Made by a program: the position numbers and the translations under genes. Of a DNA stretch of 42,296 nucleotides, positions 25,928 through 33,648 are shown piece by piece. Every line of letters begins with the position of its first letter. Positions within the stretch are counted from its first letter, which is position 1. The notes beneath the pieces were generated by a model, which worked only from the letters and a program-made list of their open reading frames with translations, made no database searches and had not been told where the DNA came from. Location: the NCBI GenBank assembly GCA_028290305.1, contig JAQGKC010000473.1, positions 1 to 42,296 on the forward strand, written 5' to 3'. This stretch comes from Bradyrhizobium sp. GTDB taxonomy: Bacteria > Pseudomonadota > Alphaproteobacteria > Rhizobiales > Xanthobacteraceae.

Positions 25928-26353
25928 TTACTTCGTCACCTGACCACGGATTTCGCCGCCCGGATTGGCCGCGGTGTGGATGTTGACGTAGTACTTGCCA
26001 GCCGTCAGATCGGCGGCCTGGGCGTCGGTCAGCGTGGCGCTGCCTTCGACTGGGCTCGAGGTGGCGTTGGGGATCGCGACGGCGACGCCGGCGTTCTTGC
26101 CGGGTTCGGCCGGCCCGTGGAAATGCGCGGCGGTCGCGGGGCCGGAAAGCCCCGAATAGGTCACCTTCCAGGAAAGCTTCTTGGAGGCGGCATCGTAGTC
26201 GATGTCGGCCGTGCCCTTGCCGGCGCTGGTGTTGGGGGGCGTTTCGGACTTGCCGTCGAGGGTGGCCTTCATCTTCTCGGCAAAAGCGGGTCCGGCGAAG
26301 GCAACGGTTACGCCCAGCGCAAGCGTAGCAAGCATGGTCTTGGTTTTCGACAT
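25928..26353 (-). CDS. secreted CHRD-domain protein
   Basis: A 141-residue protein with a clear signal peptide (residues 1-25, ending GPAFA) and one CHRD domain, a beta-rich fold first seen in chordin and common in bacterial exported proteins. Family marks are AAHFHGPA near 79-86, NATSSPVEGSATLT, and the C-terminal YYVNIHTAANPGGEIRGQV. A metal-binding or matrix role is often suggested, but no function is established. AGGGAGA sits 5 bases before the ATG at 26353, which decides the start over an ATG at 26377. It diverges from the diheme cytochrome gene. Confidence 0.88.
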   Translation of the reverse strand: MSKTKTMLATLALGVTVAFAGPAFAEKMKATLDGKSETPPNTSAGKGTADIDYDAASKKLSWKVTYSGLSGPATAAHFHGPAEPGKNAGVAVAIPNATSSPVEGSATLTDAQAADLTAGKYYVNIHTAANPGGEIRGQVTK

Positions 26354-26537
26354 CGTTCTCTCCCTGTTGACGTTCAAGTGATGGTGCAGTCTTAAAAAGA
26401 TTAGATTTACTCACAACAATGAGATTTCGGATTTATTCCCGCGCCGGGCTCAAGCGGCTTAAATTTTCAGGCAATCTATGGCTGGAAGCGCGGCCACACT
26501 AGCCGTTAAATAGAGACCGAAAGCGACGGATCGGTGA

Positions 26538-27482
26538 ATGCCGCGAAGAATTGTCCTTGCTGTTGTTTTAGCTGGCGCCGCCGCGTTCGGCGTTTACTGG
26601 TGGCTTACAGCTCCGCCGATCATGCTCGCCGCTACAGAGCCGGCCTATACGCCAAACCTTGCGAACGGACTGACAACATTCAATGCCGGAGGATGTTCCT
26701 CCTGCCATGCCGTGCCCGGCCAGGGCGATCGCATCAGGCTCGGCGGCGGCCTCGCGATCCCATCTCCGTTCGGGACGTTCTATGCTCCGAACATCTCACC
26801 CGATCCGGCCGATGGCATCGGGCGATGGACCGAGGCGCAATTCGTCAACGCGGTGACCAAAGGGGTTTCTCCGGCCGGGACTCACTATTTTCCGGCCTTT
26901 CCCTATACGTCTTACGCACATGCGAAAGTTGAAGACGTCCGCGATCTCTTCGCCTACCTGAAAACGCTTGCGCCGGTTTCGGGCAAGGTGCGCGATCATG
27001 ACGTGCCGTTTCCATTCAACATCAGGCGTAATGTCGGTATCTGGATGTTGCTGTTCATGGACGGCAAGCCTTTCAAGGCCGACCCTGCGCGTTCAGCGCA
27101 GTGGAATCGCGGCGCCTATCTGGTCAACAGCCTCGGCCATTGCGCGGAGTGTCACAGCCCGCGGAATTTCCTCGGCGGCATTATCGCGGCGCAGCGCTTT
27201 GCAGGCGGTCCCAATCCGGAAGGCGAGGGCTGGGTGCCTAACATCACGCAAAAGGGACTTGGCGAGTGGAGCGCGAAGGACATCGCTTATTTCCTCGAAA
27301 CCGGCCAAACACTCGACGGCGACACCATCGGCGGCGCGATGGCGCGCGTGATCCGGAATACTTCGCAATTGAGCGCCGAGGATCGCGCGGCGATCGCGGA
27401 ATACATCAAGTCGCTGCCGCCGGTGGACGGACCGCCGCGGCCAAAGAAGGCTGCGAAGGACAGCGACAAATCAGCACCCTGA
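26538..27482 (+). CDS. diheme cytochrome c, dehydrogenase-subunit type
   Basis: A 314-residue membrane-anchored periplasmic protein. A hydrophobic N-terminal segment (5-23) is followed by two cytochrome c domains with haem motifs CSSCH (53-57) and CAECH (202-206). FGTFYAPNISPDP and HYFPAFPYTSYA between them match the cytochrome subunits of membrane alcohol, aldehyde and gluconate dehydrogenases, which pass electrons to quinone or an oxidase. Family members usually carry three haems, so two is on the short side. Its dehydrogenase partner is not adjacent; the CoxL-like protein 1.4 kb upstream is one candidate. The C-terminus is lysine-rich. Confidence 0.87.
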   Translation: MPRRIVLAVVLAGAAAFGVYWWLTAPPIMLAATEPAYTPNLANGLTTFNAGGCSSCHAVPGQGDRIRLGGGLAIPSPFGTFYAPNISPDPADGIGRWTEAQFVNAVTKGVSPAGTHYFPAFPYTSYAHAKVEDVRDLFAYLKTLAPVSGKVRDHDVPFPFNIRRNVGIWMLLFMDGKPFKADPARSAQWNRGAYLVNSLGHCAECHSPRNFLGGIIAAQRFAGGPNPEGEGWVPNITQKGLGEWSAKDIAYFLETGQTLDGDTIGGAMARVIRNTSQLSAEDRAAIAEYIKSLPPVDGPPRPKKAAKDSDKSAP

Positions 27483-27494
27483 AACCGCGCCTAA

Positions 27495-27592
27495 AGCCTC
27501 CATTCCGATTGAATCGGAACGGAGGCTCCAGGTTTTATTTTGACGCGTTTTCTTCACGCGAACCGGTATCCACTTCGCTGGAAAACGCTCTA
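27495..27592. repeat. dispersed palindromic intergenic repeat, copy B (inverted)
   Basis: Reverse orientation relative to copy A. The hairpin AGCCTCC-TTCCGATT/AATCGGAA-GGAGGCT (27495-27527) is followed by the GCGTTTTC/GAAAACGC unit around the core (reverse complement AAGTGGATACCGGTT). It lies between converging genes and its end supplies the TAG stop (27590-27592) of the cyclase gene. Confidence 0.8.
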
Positions 27593-29383
27593 CGCCGTAC
27601 GCTTCGAGACAGGCTCGACGAGAGTCAATTTGCCGAAGGGCACGCCGGCTTTCAGAAGCCCCTCACGGTAATGGACTATGTCGGCCGAAGTTTTCCAACG
27701 GAAATTCCTGAGGTGCCGTTCAACGGTCAGGCCTGGGAAGCTGCCGAGTAAAACTTCAGCCGCTTTTGCGGCTTCCTCGGTCCGTGCCAACTGCGCCAGA
27801 GACGCCGCGCGTACTGCGAGCACTTGAAGGTGATTGGGATTCAAATACAGGGCTTCACGCGCCCAGGACAGCGAAGCATCATATTGCCTTAGCAGGTAGT
27901 GGCTGAACGCGTTCAACGCCGCCCATTGATACCGGGGGTCGCTGTTGCCGCGCTGCGCCGCGGCTGAAAACAGTTCGATGGCCTGTCGATGCTCGCCGAC
28001 AACGAGATGACATATTCCAAGAACGCCGCGAGCGCCCATGTCGTACGGGTTTAACTCGACCGCCTTGTTTGCGGCATCCAGTGCAGCCTCGTAATTCCCC
28101 TCCATCGCGTGCACATAGGACAGAATCGAGAACGCGAATGACGAACGAGGATCAAGCCGAACACTGCTTTCTGCCAGGCTCATGGCCTCGGCCCACAATT
28201 CCCTCGTGCTCCTGATCCATCCATACTGAATGCTCTGCACCATAATCGTGGCGAGATAGGCGTGAGCAATCGAAAGCGCCGGATCGAGCGCAATGGCCTC
28301 CCTGAACAAGGCAATCGAGGCCTCAAAATCTGCTTTCGTCTGCTGATAATAGCGAGAGAGCCCGCGTAAAAACCGATCCCATGCGGTTAAATCGGCGGAC
28401 AATGACCGAGCGGGGGCGAAAGCCTCCGCACGATATATCTCGGGAGCCAATGCGGCGGACAGATGCGTTGTGATTTCATCCTGCATCGCGAATAGATCGC
28501 CGATGTCCCTGTCATATCGACCGGTCCATAATTGCTCACCGTTCTCTGGAGCTATCAGTTCGGCGGTTACACGAATTTTAGTGCCGGCACGCCGTACCGA
28601 ACCCTGGATCAGGTATGTCGCGTCGATTTCCCGCGCGATGAGGCGCGTGCTCAGGCTTTTGCCTTTGAACGAGAAGGTCGAATTTCTGCTCAGCACCCGA
28701 TAAAATGATTGCAAGGAAAGAGCGTGGATCAGGTCCTCGGTGAGTCCGTCGGAAAAATATTCGTCGGTGCTGTCACTGAGATTCGCGAAGGGAAGCACTC
28801 CCACGATCGCGGTTCGATATTGAGCCGGCAGGTTTGATGTGTTCCGAGTCTCCCGACAGCGGGTGTCGCACCCGCCTGGCTCCCAGGTCCAGACATTTAC
28901 GGGTTCTTCGATGTTCTTCAAGCGGTGGCTGCCGGCGTCGGCGAGGGGGACGCTGAGATGCTTGCTGGCCTCGTTGTAGGCCTTCGCCGAAACGGCCACG
29001 CCGCCGGGGACGGCAACCGCTTCAAGGCGGACAGCGATGTTCACATCATCCCCGAATACTTCGTCTTCGTCGGCCATCACATCTCCCATGTGAATGCCCA
29101 GACGGAATTGCATGGCCCGATCCGCGGGGAGATGGTTGTTCCGCTCCGCCATCAGCGCCTGCATCGCGATTGCAGACTCTATGGCTCCCACGATGCTGGG
29201 AAACTCCAGCAGGAAACCGTCGCCGGTGTTTTTTACAACGCGACCGCCGTGATTGAGAATGATCGGATATATCGCGCTTCGATGGGCCTTGAACGCGGCG
29301 TGTGTACCCGCCTCGTCGGCGCCCATCATACGCGAGTAACCGGCGACGTCAGCGCAGACTATGGCAGCTAGGCGTCTTTCCAT
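27590..29383 (-). CDS. class III adenylate/guanylate cyclase with TolB-like and TPR regions
   Basis: A 597-residue soluble signalling protein. The N-terminal class III cyclase domain (1-170) has both metal-binding aspartates, Asp12 in VCADVAGYS and Asp55 in KNTGDGFLLEF, plus the DDVNIAVRLE helix. The middle part (about 195-320) begins VGVLPFANLSD and contains EYFSDGLTEDLI, the TolB/FlgO-like module often joined to such cyclases. The C-terminal 270 residues read as TPR helices. This architecture is abundant in Bradyrhizobium; cAMP is the probable product. AGGAG precedes the ATG at 29383, deciding it over a long upstream frame that overlaps the RAM-domain gene. Its stop is inside repeat copy B. 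Confidence 0.9.
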   Translation of the reverse strand: MERRLAAIVCADVAGYSRMMGADEAGTHAAFKAHRSAIYPIILNHGGRVVKNTGDGFLLEFPSIVGAIESAIAMQALMAERNNHLPADRAMQFRLGIHMGDVMADEDEVFGDDVNIAVRLEAVAVPGGVAVSAKAYNEASKHLSVPLADAGSHRLKNIEEPVNVWTWEPGGCDTRCRETRNTSNLPAQYRTAIVGVLPFANLSDSTDEYFSDGLTEDLIHALSLQSFYRVLSRNSTFSFKGKSLSTRLIAREIDATYLIQGSVRRAGTKIRVTAELIAPENGEQLWTGRYDRDIGDLFAMQDEITTHLSAALAPEIYRAEAFAPARSLSADLTAWDRFLRGLSRYYQQTKADFEASIALFREAIALDPALSIAHAYLATIMVQSIQYGWIRSTRELWAEAMSLAESSVRLDPRSSFAFSILSYVHAMEGNYEAALDAANKAVELNPYDMGARGVLGICHLVVGEHRQAIELFSAAAQRGNSDPRYQWAALNAFSHYLLRQYDASLSWAREALYLNPNHLQVLAVRAASLAQLARTEEAAKAAEVLLGSFPGLTVERHLRNFRWKTSADIVHYREGLLKAGVPFGKLTLVEPVSKRTA

Positions 29384-29562
29384 CTCTCCTGTGCTCCTGA
29401 ACTGGCAAGCTCCACGGTACGTGGCTAGCTGGCCGAATCCAATGGTTTTAAAATATTGCCTCTTTCTGCGACGTCGCTGCGGCAATAGCGCCCTATTACG
29501 TCGAAAGCCGACACCGACGGCTACGTTGAAAGCAGCTTGGCAGCGCGTTATGAGGTCGCACC

Positions 29563-29808
29563 CTAGCCGGTGCCGAACGCCTTGAAGGTAATGATAGTAT
29601 GGGTGTCCTGGATGCCCGGAATGACCTGCACCTTTTCGTTGACGAAATGGCCGATGTCGATGTCGTTGTCGACATAGAACTTTACCAGGAGGTCGTAATC
29701 GCCCGCGGTGGAATAGATCTCCGAGGCGATCTCGGCCTCGGCGAGCGCGTTGGCGACGGCATAGGACTGGCCGAGCTTGCATTTGAACTGGACGAAGAAG
29801 GGAACCAT
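29563..29808 (-). CDS. stand-alone Lrp/AsnC ligand-binding (RAM) domain protein
   Basis: An 81-residue protein made only of the alpha/beta RAM domain of Lrp/AsnC regulators, without the DNA-binding helix-turn-helix. AGDYDLLVKFYV and the final VIPGIQDTHTIITFKAF are typical. Such single-domain proteins form ring oligomers that bind amino acids; some modulate full-length Lrp partners. The start MVPFFVQFKCK at 29808 agrees with homologous lengths, and AAGGGAA-like bases are absent upstream, so the start rests on family alignment. It diverges from thiD. Confidence 0.85.
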   Translation of the reverse strand: MVPFFVQFKCKLGQSYAVANALAEAEIASEIYSTAGDYDLLVKFYVDNDIDIGHFVNEKVQVIPGIQDTHTIITFKAFGTG

Positions 29809-29861
29809 CGCTGTCGTCTCCGAAAAAGCGTCGCGTTGGCGCCAATAGAGCAAAAAACCGG

Positions 29862-29900
29862 GCGGCGTGGCAAGCGAACTTGCTGCCAATAACACGCCGC
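29862..29900. promoter_or_regulatory. nested inverted repeat between the RAM-domain gene and thiD
   Basis: GCGGCGTG (29862-29869) and CACGCCGC (29893-29900) are perfect inverted repeats, and between them GCAAG-CGAA-CTTGC forms a small hairpin (29870-29883). It could be an operator in the divergent region or a leader structure of thiD. There is no T-run, and no THI-box/TPP riboswitch consensus is visible. Confidence 0.3.
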
Positions 29901-29954
29901 GCTAGGACACGACATGACCTTCACGGGATTGCTGAAATTCCAGCGAGCCAGGCG

Positions 29955-30755
29955 ATGACGATACCCGTCGCGCTTACCATCGCCGGTTCGGATTCGTCAG
30001 GCGGCGCCGGTATCCAGGCGGACCTGAAGACGTTTGCCGCGCTCGGCGTCTACGGCGCGTCCGTGATCACGGCGCTGACGGCTCAGAACACGAGCGGCGT
30101 CAGCGGGATTCACCAGGTGCCTTCGGACTTCGTGACCGCGCAAATGGATGCGGTTTTCGGCGATCTCGACGTGAAGGCCGTCAAGATCGGGATGGTGGCG
30201 CAGTTTGCGACGATCGATGCCATCGTCGCTGGGCTGGCGCGGTGGTCGCCAAACCATATCGTGCTCGATCCCGTGATGGTTGCGACCTCGGGCGACCGGC
30301 TGCTCGATCAAGACGCTGTTGAAGCGCTGCGAACCGGGCTCATCCCGCGCGCCTCGCTGATCACGCCGAATTTGCCGGAAGCAGCCGCCCTGTTGGACGA
30401 ACCGGTCGCCGTGAGCGAGGCCGGCATCGAGAGCCAGGGCAAGCGGCTTCTGGCGATGGGATGTATGATGGTGCTGATCAAGGGCGGGCACGGGCAGGGC
30501 GCCGAGAGCATCGACTATCTCGTCAGCGGCAATGGCATCCTCGCGCTGGCCGCACCGCGCATCGCCACTAAAAACACCCACGGCACCGGCTGCTCATTGT
30601 CGTCGGCCATCGCCGCCGGCCTTGCGAAGGGCGAGGGGATGGAAACCGCTGTTCGAAATGCCAAGGCGTGGATCAGCGCCGCGATATCAGCGGCCGACCG
30701 GCTCGACGTCGGCCACGGTCATGGGCCGATCCATCATTTTCATGGATTTTATTGA
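29955..30755 (+). CDS. thiD: hydroxymethylpyrimidine/phosphomethylpyrimidine kinase
   Basis: A 266-residue ribokinase-family enzyme phosphorylating HMP and HMP-phosphate for thiamine synthesis in the cytoplasm. [18 protein letters not shown] opens the protein, ITPNLPEA is mid-protein, and [18 protein letters not shown] carries the anion hole and the cysteine typical of ThiD. Length is normal. The ATG at 29955 is chosen because the upstream frame has no family likeness; AGCGAGCCAGG upstream is a modest ribosome site. No other thiamine genes are near. Confidence 0.93.
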   Translation: MTIPVALTIAGSDSSGGAGIQADLKTFAALGVYGASVITALTAQNTSGVSGIHQVPSDFVTAQMDAVFGDLDVKAVKIGMVAQFATIDAIVAGLARWSPNHIVLDPVMVATSGDRLLDQDAVEALRTGLIPRASLITPNLPEAAALLDEPVAVSEAGIESQGKRLLAMGCMMVLIKGGHGQGAESIDYLVSGNGILALAAPRIATKNTHGTGCSLSSAIAAGLAKGEGMETAVRNAKAWISAAISAADRLDVGHGHGPIHHFHGFY

Positions 30756-30776
30756 GGCGGCGTAAAACTCGCCGCA

Positions 30777-30925
30777 CGTCATCCCCGCGAAACGTGGGAC
30801 CTAGAACCTCTGGCGGTACTGATAGCAGCGAGAGTCTCAACGCCGTTTTCCAATTGCAGCGGCACGGCGCCGCGATGAGCGCCATTGCGCTCACGCTGGG
30901 GTTCCCGGCGTTCGTCGGGACGACG
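30777..30925. repeat. MITE-like 149-base element with imperfect terminal inverted repeats
   Basis: The left end (30777-30801) reads CGTCATCCCCGCGAAACGTG and onward; the right end (30900-30925), reverse complemented, reads CGTCGTCCCGACGAACGCCG and onward, so about 25 terminal bases are inverted repeats with several mismatches. There is no open frame of note inside. The ends resemble a short repeat common between genes in Bradyrhizobium. The rest of the 275-base gap shows only a weak PHO-like direct repeat. Confidence 0.55.
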
Positions 30926-30947
30926 TTCGGAGACGCCGTCACGCCCC

Positions 30948-30965
30948 CTGTCGCTTGCTTGTCGC
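30948..30965 (+). promoter_or_regulatory. weak PHO-box-like direct repeat upstream of the methyltransferase gene
   Basis: CTGTCGC-TTGC-TTGTCGC is an 11-base-period direct repeat with the 7-4-7 layout of PHO boxes (consensus CTGTCAT-N4-CTGTCAT), matching about 5/7 and 4/7 positions. It lies 65 bases before the ATG at 31031. Chance occurrence is quite possible. Confidence 0.25.
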
Positions 30966-31030
30966 ACAGCGCTGATATTCGCCATTCAGCAATTCGGACG
31001 ACTGATTCGCGTCGGGCTGGCTGGTGGCGA

Positions 31031-31687
31031 ATGAATACATCTGATCTCGAGCGAAGCGTTGTCGAGACCGCCTATGCGCGGTGGGCGCCGATCTATGACG
31101 CCGTGTGCGGGCCGGTGATGGTGCAAGGCCGCCGCGCGGCTGCTGCCGCGGCGCGCGCGATCGGCGGCAAGATCCTCGAAGTCGGCGTTGGCACCGGTCT
31201 GTCATTTGACGATTACGACGCCACGACTGAAATCACCGGGATCGACCTCTGCGCGCCGATGCTGGCGAAGGCGCGCGAGAAAATGGCGAGCGGGCGCTAT
31301 CCCTATGTCAGGGATGTGGGGCTGATGGACGCCCACCAGATGACATTTGCCGACGCGACATTCGACTGCGTAGTGGCGCAGTTCGTGATCACGCTGGTGG
31401 CCAACCCCGAGCAGGTGCTTTCCGAATGCCACCGCGTCGTGAAGCCCGGCGGACGGATCATCCTCGTTAACCATCTCTATTCGGAAACCGGCGTGGCCGC
31501 GGCGGTCGAGCGGTGGGCCGCGCGGCGTACCCGGAAACTGGGTCTGCGGCCCGAATTTCCGTTTGCCCGGCTGCAGGCGTGGGCTCAGGCGAACAAGGAT
31601 GCCAACCTCGTCGAGCGCCGCAAGGTGGCGCCGTTCGGGATCTATACGCTGGTCAGCTTCGAGCGACTGGTTCCATCAGTGGCGTGA
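31031..31687 (+). CDS. SAM-dependent methyltransferase, phosphatidylethanolamine N-methyltransferase-like (PmtA-like)
   Basis: A 218-residue class I methyltransferase. Motif I reads ILEVGVGTGLSF (about 48-59), followed by GIDLCAPML and the later HRVVKPGGRIILVNH. The N-terminal ETAYARWAPIYDAVCGPV is the stretch found in the UbiE-like, Rhodobacter-type PmtA enzymes that methylate phosphatidylethanolamine toward phosphatidylcholine. The ATG at 31031 lies just after the GGTGGCGA stretch; the longer upstream frame runs back through the MITE-like element and thiD. A metallophosphoesterase and glycosyltransferase linked to lipid turnover follow within 60 bases. Menaquinone/ubiquinone methyltransferase is a less likely alternative. 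Confidence 0.78.
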   Translation: MNTSDLERSVVETAYARWAPIYDAVCGPVMVQGRRAAAAAARAIGGKILEVGVGTGLSFDDYDATTEITGIDLCAPMLAKAREKMASGRYPYVRDVGLMDAHQMTFADATFDCVVAQFVITLVANPEQVLSECHRVVKPGGRIILVNHLYSETGVAAAVERWAARRTRKLGLRPEFPFARLQAWAQANKDANLVERRKVAPFGIYTLVSFERLVPSVA

Positions 31688-31688
31688 T

Positions 31689-31706
31689 TAGTCATCACGC
31701 TGTCAC
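31689..31706 (+). promoter_or_regulatory. candidate PHO box
   Basis: TAGTCAT-CACG-CTGTCAC shows the 7-4-7 direct-repeat layout bound by PhoB, with GTCA repeated at exactly 11 bases. Against CTGTCAT-N4-CTGTCAT it matches 5/7 and 6/7. It begins two bases after the methyltransferase stop and ends 38 bases before the ATG at 31745, a suitable position to replace the -35 region. Confidence 0.5.
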
Positions 31707-31744
31707 GGGTTCGTGTTAGGTGCCTGCCCATGGGAAGTGACGCT

Positions 31745-32542
31745 ATGAGTGAAGAGTGTCCGGAACGACGCTTTCGCACTTTGTTTATATCCGACGTTCA
31801 CCTCGGAGCCCGCGGCTCGCAAGCCGACCGATTGCTGGACTTCCTCCGCAGCCATGATGCCGACACCATCTACCTCGTCGGCGACATCGTCGATGGCTGG
31901 GCGCTGCAATCCAACTGGTACTGGCCGCAATCGCACAACGACTTCGTGCAGAAGATGCTGCGCAAGGCGCGCAAGGGCGCCAAGGTCATCTACGTGCCGG
32001 GCAACCATGACGAGTTCCTGAGGAACTATTACGGCACGCATTTCGGCGGCATCGACGTCGTGGAAAATACCATCCATGAGGGTGTCGACGGCAAGCGCTA
32101 CCTTGTGATTCACGGCGACATCTTCGATCTCGTGGTGCAGAACGCGCGCTGGCTCGCTCATCTTGGCGACAAGGCCTACGATTTCGCAATCCAGATGAAT
32201 CGCCTGGTCAACTTCTTCCGGCGCTGGTTCGGCGTGCCCTATTGGTCGCTGTCGCAATGGGCCAAGTTGAAGGTCAAGAACGCCGTGAATTACATCGGCG
32301 CCTTCGAACAGACGCTGGCAGCCGAGGCGCGCCGTCACGGCGCTGATGGCGTGATCTGCGGCCATATCCATTACGCCACGATCCGCGACGAACACGGCAT
32401 TCGTTATATGAACTGCGGCGATTGGGTGGAAAGTTGTACCGCGCTCGCCGAACACGAAGACGGCCGGTTTGAAATCATCACCTGGACCGATCCGCTGCGC
32501 CGGGCGGCCCCTGTTGTTTCTGTAGCCGCACGTGCCGCCTGA
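31745..32542 (+). CDS. calcineurin-like metallophosphoesterase (PlcP-type phospholipase C; LpxH-like)
   Basis: A 265-residue phosphoesterase with the full dinuclear metal signature: DVH (17-19), GDIVD (46-50), GNHDE (86-90), HGD (123-125) and GHIH (206-209). It would usually be labelled UDP-2,3-diacylglucosamine diphosphatase, but most alphaproteobacteria use LpxI for that step. The stretches DADTIYLVGDIVDGW, AKLKVKNAVNYIGAFE and NCGDWVESCTA resemble Sinorhizobium PlcP, an intracellular phospholipase C that degrades phospholipids under phosphate limitation. GGGAAG lies 7 bases before the ATG at 31745, favouring it over the ATG at 31730. A PHO-box candidate upstream and an overlapping glycosyltransferase downstream support this. 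PlcP identity is inference. Confidence 0.8.
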   Translation: MSEECPERRFRTLFISDVHLGARGSQADRLLDFLRSHDADTIYLVGDIVDGWALQSNWYWPQSHNDFVQKMLRKARKGAKVIYVPGNHDEFLRNYYGTHFGGIDVVENTIHEGVDGKRYLVIHGDIFDLVVQNARWLAHLGDKAYDFAIQMNRLVNFFRRWFGVPYWSLSQWAKLKVKNAVNYIGAFEQTLAAEARRHGADGVICGHIHYATIRDEHGIRYMNCGDWVESCTALAEHEDGRFEIITWTDPLRRAAPVVSVAARAA

Positions 32543-33597
32543 TGCGTATTCTGGTCGCGACCGATGCGTGGCATCCTCAGGTCAATGGGGTGGTGCGCAC
32601 GCTGACCATGATGGCGGAAGCGGCAAAAGCGTTTGACGTCGATATCAGCTTTCTCACGCCGCAATCGTTCCGCACCTTCGCGATGCCGAGCTACCCGGAT
32701 GTACGCGTGGCGCTGCCATATCAGGCAAAAATAGCGCGGCTGATCGCCGAGGCGAGGCCCGACAGCATCCACATCGCAACCGAAGGGCCGATCGGGCTGT
32801 TGGTGCGGCGTTATTGCCGCAAACACCGGCTGGCGTTCACCACGAGCTTTCACACCCGCTTTCCGGAATACATTTCCGCGCGTTTGCCGGTTCCTGAATC
32901 CTGGATCTGGAGGGCGCTGCGCCGGTTCCACGGACCGAGCCAGGCGGTGATGGCGGCGACGCCGGCTCTGGCAAGCGAGTTGCGCCAGCGCGGTTTTCGT
33001 AACGTGGTGTTATGGCCGCGTGGCGTTGACGTCAGCCAATTTCATCCACGCAACGTCGACCTTGGCCTGCCACACCCCATCTTCGTTTGCGTCGGCCGGG
33101 TTGCGGTCGAAAAGAATCTCGAAGCCTTTCTCGACCTCGATTTGCCCGGCACCAAACTGATTGTCGGCGATGGACCGGAGCGAGCGGCGTTGGCCCGAAA
33201 ATATCCGCAAGCCGTGTTTCTCGGCGCGCGGCAGGGCGAAGCACTGGCTGAAGCCTATGCCGCCGCCGATGTCTTCGTGTTTCCGAGCAAAACCGATACC
33301 TTCGGCCTGGTCCTGCTGGAAGCGCTTGCCAGCGGTCTGCCCGTGGCCGCATTTCCGGTGACCGGCCCCCGCGACGTGATCGGCACGGCGCCGGTCGGCG
33401 CGCTGAACGATGATTTGCGGGTGGCATGCCTGTCGGCGCTGACAATTTCGCCGCAAGCCTGCCTTGAGTTTGCCGGAAAGCACACCTGGGAAGCGTCGGC
33501 TCGCGCCTTTGTCGACAATATAACCGGTATTCGTCACGTTGACCCGCAAAGCGAGGCGGCGGTTCAGTTCGCCGAGCACCCGCGTTTCGTCGCCTGA
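32542..33597 (+). CDS. GT4 glycosyltransferase, Agt/MgtA-like glycolipid synthase candidate
   Basis: A 351-residue GT-B enzyme opening MRILVATDAWHPQVNGVVRT, the pattern of transferases acting on diacylglycerol or phosphatidylinositol (MgtA, SQDG synthase, Agt). FTTSFHTRFPEY is in the acceptor half; the donor half has CVGRVAVEKNLEAF and TDTFGLVLLEALASG. Its ATG overlaps the metallophosphoesterase TGA by one base (TGATG), so the two are coupled and probably act in sequence. If the partner releases diacylglycerol, this enzyme could add glucose or glucuronate to make phosphorus-free glycolipids. Donor and product are not shown by the sequence. Confidence 0.82.
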   Translation: MRILVATDAWHPQVNGVVRTLTMMAEAAKAFDVDISFLTPQSFRTFAMPSYPDVRVALPYQAKIARLIAEARPDSIHIATEGPIGLLVRRYCRKHRLAFTTSFHTRFPEYISARLPVPESWIWRALRRFHGPSQAVMAATPALASELRQRGFRNVVLWPRGVDVSQFHPRNVDLGLPHPIFVCVGRVAVEKNLEAFLDLDLPGTKLIVGDGPERAALARKYPQAVFLGARQGEALAEAYAAADVFVFPSKTDTFGLVLLEALASGLPVAAFPVTGPRDVIGTAPVGALNDDLRVACLSALTISPQACLEFAGKHTWEASARAFVDNITGIRHVDPQSEAAVQFAEHPRFVA

Positions 33598-33648
33598 GCC
33601 CACTTCAAGCGCCTTGCCGGTATGTTGGGGTCCGCGATACAAGTCGGT

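Noticed and set aside
29809..29954. Possible TPP riboswitch before thiD
   Set aside because: The conserved THI-box segments are not present; only an unrelated nested inverted repeat is seen.
31745..32542. Simple assignment of the phosphoesterase as lipid A enzyme LpxH
   Set aside because: Motifs alone do not separate LpxH from PlcP; the coupling to a glycosyltransferase, nearby PmtA-like gene and PHO-box candidate make lipid turnover the better reading.
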